This document shows, piece by piece, positions 4,410 through 5,489 of a DNA stretch of 5,489 bases. Numbering within the stretch: position 1 is the first letter of the stretch; every line of letters begins with the position of its first letter. The notes under the pieces were generated by a model. It saw only the letters and a program-made list of their open reading frames with translations. It had not been told where the DNA came from and did not search any database. The stretch is from Parcubacteria group bacterium (GTDB lineage Bacteria; Patescibacteriota; Minisyncoccia; Phycocordibacterales; UBA2163), in contig JADHUX010000035.1 of the NCBI GenBank assembly GCA_016784285.1, positions 1 through 5,489 of the forward strand. Direction: 5' to 3'. Made by a program: the position numbers and the translations under genes.

Positions 4410-4439
4410 CTCAACAGCTCAACCCGTTGAGCCGTTGGG
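4410..4439. repeat. Imperfect inverted repeat in the 4303-4524 spacer
   Basis: Arms of 14 bases (4410-4423 and 4426-4439) surround a CC centre. The inner GCTCAAC / GTTGAGC is perfect; outside it come one A-C mismatch, CAAC/GTTG, a T-G and a C-G pair. The segment 4374-4460 is visibly richer in G and C than the flanks. The near-absence of a loop suits a protein-binding site better than an RNA hairpin. Function unknown. Confidence 0.5.
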
Positions 4440-4466
4440 TTGGGGTCAGGGATTGCACGGTTTTTT

Positions 4467-4505
4467 AATAAAAAAAGGTAGAAAGTATAATAACTTTCTA
4501 CCTTT
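4467..4505 (-). terminator. Rho-independent terminator of the HEAT-repeat gene
   Basis: A perfect 13-bp stem, AAAGGTAGAAAGT (4474-4486) with ACTTTCTACCTTT (4493-4505), has a 6-nt loop. On the minus strand it continues into a run of Ts (4476-4470) followed by ATTAAAA. It lies 19 bp beyond the stop of the HEAT-repeat gene and separates it from the next promoter, at 4346-4374. Confidence 0.9.
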
Positions 4506-4524
4506 AAGTATTTTTCTAAATACT

Positions 4525-4905
4525 TTATTTCCCCCCATAAAATTTATTAAATTCAACTTCTATTTGTAGAACTTCTCTAACTTTTTCTCTTACAAGAGGA
4601 TTCGGGTCGTTTCCTATTAAAATTATTGCCTGAGATACTTTTTCTTCATGTAGATGAGCAGACAGTTGTTCAATAATAGAGATTTTTATATCTTCAAATG
4701 ATTCAGTCTCTAAAGCAGAAAGTAATATCTCAGTAGTCTTATCAGTGCTTATTTCACCTAAGATTTTAACTGCTGTCCATTTAACTTCCTCTCCACCTTC
4801 TTTTAAAAGTCGTGCAGCTTTAGGAATTATTTTATTTTTTCTTTTAATATCTTTACAGGTTTCTACAAACGCCTCTACTATAATATTTCCAGATTTATGT
4901 TTCAT
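4525..4905 (-). CDS. Small HEAT-repeat protein (126 aa)
   Basis: The protein is almost wholly alpha-helical with HEAT-like helix pairs, at roughly residues 26-52 (AARLLKEGGEEVKWTAVKIL), 57-86 and 90-115. The last contains DPNPLVREKVREVL (100-113), the classic D-x-x-P-x-V-R-x-x-A/V-x-x-x-L signature. HEAT repeats form protein-binding solenoids; no enzymatic residues are seen, so it is probably a scaffold or adaptor with an unknown partner. The frame can be extended to a TTG at 4947, but the ATG at 4905 is preferred: it has AAGGGAG 7 nt upstream, the TTG has none, and the promoter at 4965-4993 would start RNA only about 10 nt before the TTG. It is a single-gene unit with its own promoter and terminator. 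The tail ends EFNKFYGGK. Confidence 0.82.
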   Translation of the reverse strand: MKHKSGNIIVEAFVETCKDIKRKNKIIPKAARLLKEGGEEVKWTAVKILGEISTDKTTEILLSALETESFEDIKISIIEQLSAHLHEEKVSQAIILIGNDPNPLVREKVREVLQIEVEFNKFYGGK

Positions 4906-4964
4906 TTGGGTACTCCCTTCTTTAAGATTTTTATGTATAGAACTCAATATAATTTGCTACTAAA

Positions 4965-4993
4965 AGGATAGCATTAAAACACACCATTGTCAA
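4965..4993 (-). promoter_or_regulatory. Strong promoter of the HEAT-repeat gene, abutting a palindrome
   Basis: On the minus strand, TTGACA (4993-4988) and TATCCT (4970-4965) are spaced by 17 bp, with expected initiation near 4958, about 53 nt before the ATG at 4905. The block from the palindrome through the -10 is a second copy of the arrangement at 4346-4399, with the same spacing to the base. Confidence 0.85.
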
Positions 4994-5018
4994 CCCCGTC
5001 GTTCGTGAGCGACGGGGT
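4993..5018. repeat. GC-rich palindrome, copy B, upstream of a promoter
   Basis: A 26-bp inverted repeat with core CCGTCGTTCGTGAGCGACGG. It differs from the copy inside the 94-147 terminator at two positions, both C/T, and both leave G-U pairs in plus-strand RNA. The base at 4993 is also the first T of the -35 of the HEAT-gene promoter. It is not followed by a U tract. Confidence 0.8.
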
Positions 5019-5048
5019 CAACCAACCACCAACCCTGCTTCAAAAGGC

Positions 5049-5068
5049 GTAAAATGTGGTAAAATGGG
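5049..5068 (+). repeat. Short tandem repeat GTAAAATG(T/G)G
   Basis: Two adjacent 10-bp units, GTAAAATGTG and GTAAAATGGG, lie 18 bp upstream of the antitoxin -35 element. They could be an activator or repressor site or simply low-complexity sequence; the short unit count gives little support. Confidence 0.35.
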
Positions 5069-5085
5069 TGGATTCATTTAAGTGA

Positions 5086-5113
5086 TTGACAATGTACGTA
5101 CACTTGATATACT
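5086..5113 (+). promoter_or_regulatory. Antitoxin promoter with an embedded palindromic operator
   Basis: Consensus TTGACA (5086-5091) and TATACT (5108-5113) are 16 bp apart. The perfect 10-bp palindrome TGTACGTACA (5093-5102) fills the spacer, where a bound ribbon-helix-helix repressor would block RNA polymerase; RelB/DinJ antitoxins are known to autoregulate this way. Expected initiation is near 5120, only a few bases before the ATG at 5123, so the mRNA would be leaderless or nearly so. Confidence 0.8.
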
Positions 5114-5122
5114 TGAGATATT

Positions 5123-5410
5123 ATGAATACAACACTACAAGTTCGCATAGATAAAAAGACTAAAAACAAAGCCCAAAAAGTCTTTAAAGATATGGGGATC
5201 GATATGTCTTCAGGGATAAAGCTTTTTCTTTCTCGTGTTATTAATACAGAGTCTATTCCATTTATACCAATCACTAAGAATGGTTTTTCTGAAGAAGAAG
5301 AGACAAATATCTTAAAAGAGATTATGGAAGCTAAAAAAACAGGAAAAGTCTACTCATCTGTAGATGAGGCTTTTGGCGACGTGTTGAAGAAAAAGACAAG
5401 AAAAATTTGA
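5123..5410 (+). CDS. RelB/DinJ-family type II antitoxin (ribbon-helix-helix)
   Basis: A 95-aa protein with the RelB/DinJ layout: N-terminal beta strand TTLQVRID (3-10), helix KKTKNKAQKVFKDMG (11-25), turn with DMSSGIKLFLSRVI (27-40), and the IPF segment (45-47) typical of the family. These form the RHH dimer that binds the operator TGTACGTACA at 5093-5102. The C-terminal half (56-95, acidic then Lys-rich) would wrap and neutralise a RelE/YafQ-type RNase. Its end, KKKTRKI, is unusually basic and overlaps, in another frame, sequence that looks like the end of a YafQ-like toxin, so the original C-terminus may have been altered by a deletion. The ATG has no Shine-Dalgarno, consistent with a near-leaderless mRNA. 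With no intact toxin in the window, it is probably an orphan, unless a partner is encoded elsewhere. Confidence 0.88.
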   Translation: MNTTLQVRIDKKTKNKAQKVFKDMGIDMSSGIKLFLSRVINTESIPFIPITKNGFSEEEETNILKEIMEAKKTGKVYSSVDEAFGDVLKKKTRKI

Positions 5411-5457
5411 TTTTAGTACTTGCAGATATTGGAAGTCATAATAAGCTGTTTAGGTAA
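5368..5457 (+). pseudogene. C-terminal remnant of a RelE/YafQ-type toxin
   Basis: In the frame shifted by two bases from the antitoxin, an open stretch from 5368 to TAA at 5457 encodes GFWRRVEEKDKKNLILVLAD then IGSHNKLFR. The ending I-L-x-x-x-x-I-G-S-H-x-x-L-F matches the last strand of YafQ/RelE toxins; the His and the Phe four residues later correspond in spacing to catalytic His87 and Phe91 of E. coli YafQ. Nothing resembling the first 60-70 residues of a toxin is present; a TGA (5365-5367) closes the frame upstream. A deletion fusing the end of the antitoxin gene to the end of the toxin gene would explain this. The remnant lacks a start and is presumed inactive. Confidence 0.6.
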
Positions 5458-5484
5458 TCATCTGGCTATCCGAAAGCCAGATGA
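5458..5484 (+). terminator. Hairpin after the toxin remnant, possible terminator
   Basis: A perfect 10-bp stem, TCATCTGGCT / AGCCAGATGA, has a 7-nt loop (5468-5474) and begins directly after the TAA at 5455-5457. The five bases before the window ends (CATAG) are not a U tract, so termination is likely from position but not proven. A terminator here would have ended the ancestral antitoxin-toxin operon. Confidence 0.55.
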
Positions 5485-5489
5485 CATAG

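Noticed and set aside
4906..4947. N-terminal extension of the HEAT-repeat protein to a TTG at 4947
   Set aside because: There is no ribosome site before the TTG and it lies about 10 nt from the predicted transcript start, whereas the ATG at 4905 has AAGGGAG at good spacing.
4745..4963. Plus-strand open frame of 72 codons
   Set aside because: It is antisense to the HEAT-repeat gene, has no ribosome site, and has composition expected of a shadow frame.
4374..5018. CRISPR-like array from the repeated GC-rich palindrome
   Set aside because: There are only two nearby copies about 600 bp apart with genes between them, no regular spacers and no cas genes.
5074..5274. Minus-strand open frame of 66 codons
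   Set aside because: It is antisense to the antitoxin and crosses its promoter and operator, with no features of its own.

Overview
The window looks like part of a small, AT-rich genome of a Candidate Phyla Radiation bacterium (Patescibacteria, most likely a Parcubacteria-type lineage). The clues are the style of the type IV pilin/pseudopilin, a stand-alone MetRS-beta-like tRNA-binding protein, the C-terminus of an Ig-like surface protein, many very small lineage-specific proteins, and GC-rich palindromes set in AT-rich spacers. This placement is inference. UGA is used as a stop, so the code looks standard.

Layout. The window opens with the last codons of a plus-strand, probably exported protein. 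It converges on a 27-bp-arm hairpin terminator (94-147) with a minus-strand unit. That unit contains a gene relic (1696-1833), tRNA-Ser(GCU) (1603-1689), a MetRS-beta-like protein (1218-1541) and a NagZ-like glycoside hydrolase family 3 protein (135-1211). A second minus-strand unit encodes a 158-aa unknown with a TTG start and a perfect Shine-Dalgarno, then a 60-aa lysine-rich protein, and ends in a terminator at 1861-1889. Divergent from it is a plus-strand type IV prepilin (2744-3220) with its own terminator (3246-3277), shared with the next minus-strand unit. That unit (4302 down to 3294) encodes a 132-aa unknown, a winged-helix/zinc-finger-like protein and a two-helix membrane protein. 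A one-gene minus-strand unit (4525-4905) encodes a HEAT-repeat protein. The window ends with a plus-strand RelB/DinJ-type antitoxin (5123-5410), followed by what looks like only the C-terminal relic of its toxin.

Regulation is unusually readable. The two minus-strand accessory units on the right each start from a near-consensus promoter (TTGACA, 17-bp spacer, TATYCT). Each promoter directly abuts a copy of a GC-rich palindrome, and the whole palindrome-promoter block of about 54 bp is repeated. A third copy of the same palindrome serves as the core of the convergent terminator at 94-147. The antitoxin promoter has TGTACGTACA in its spacer and probably gives a nearly leaderless mRNA. A second, unrelated palindrome family flanks tRNA-Ser and the gene relic.

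The best leads are the palindrome-promoter module, the wobble-conserving palindrome pair around tRNA-Ser, the two gene relics, and the uncharacterised three-gene unit with the winged-helix/zinc-finger protein. I did not find a complete, clearly new multi-gene defence or biosynthetic system.
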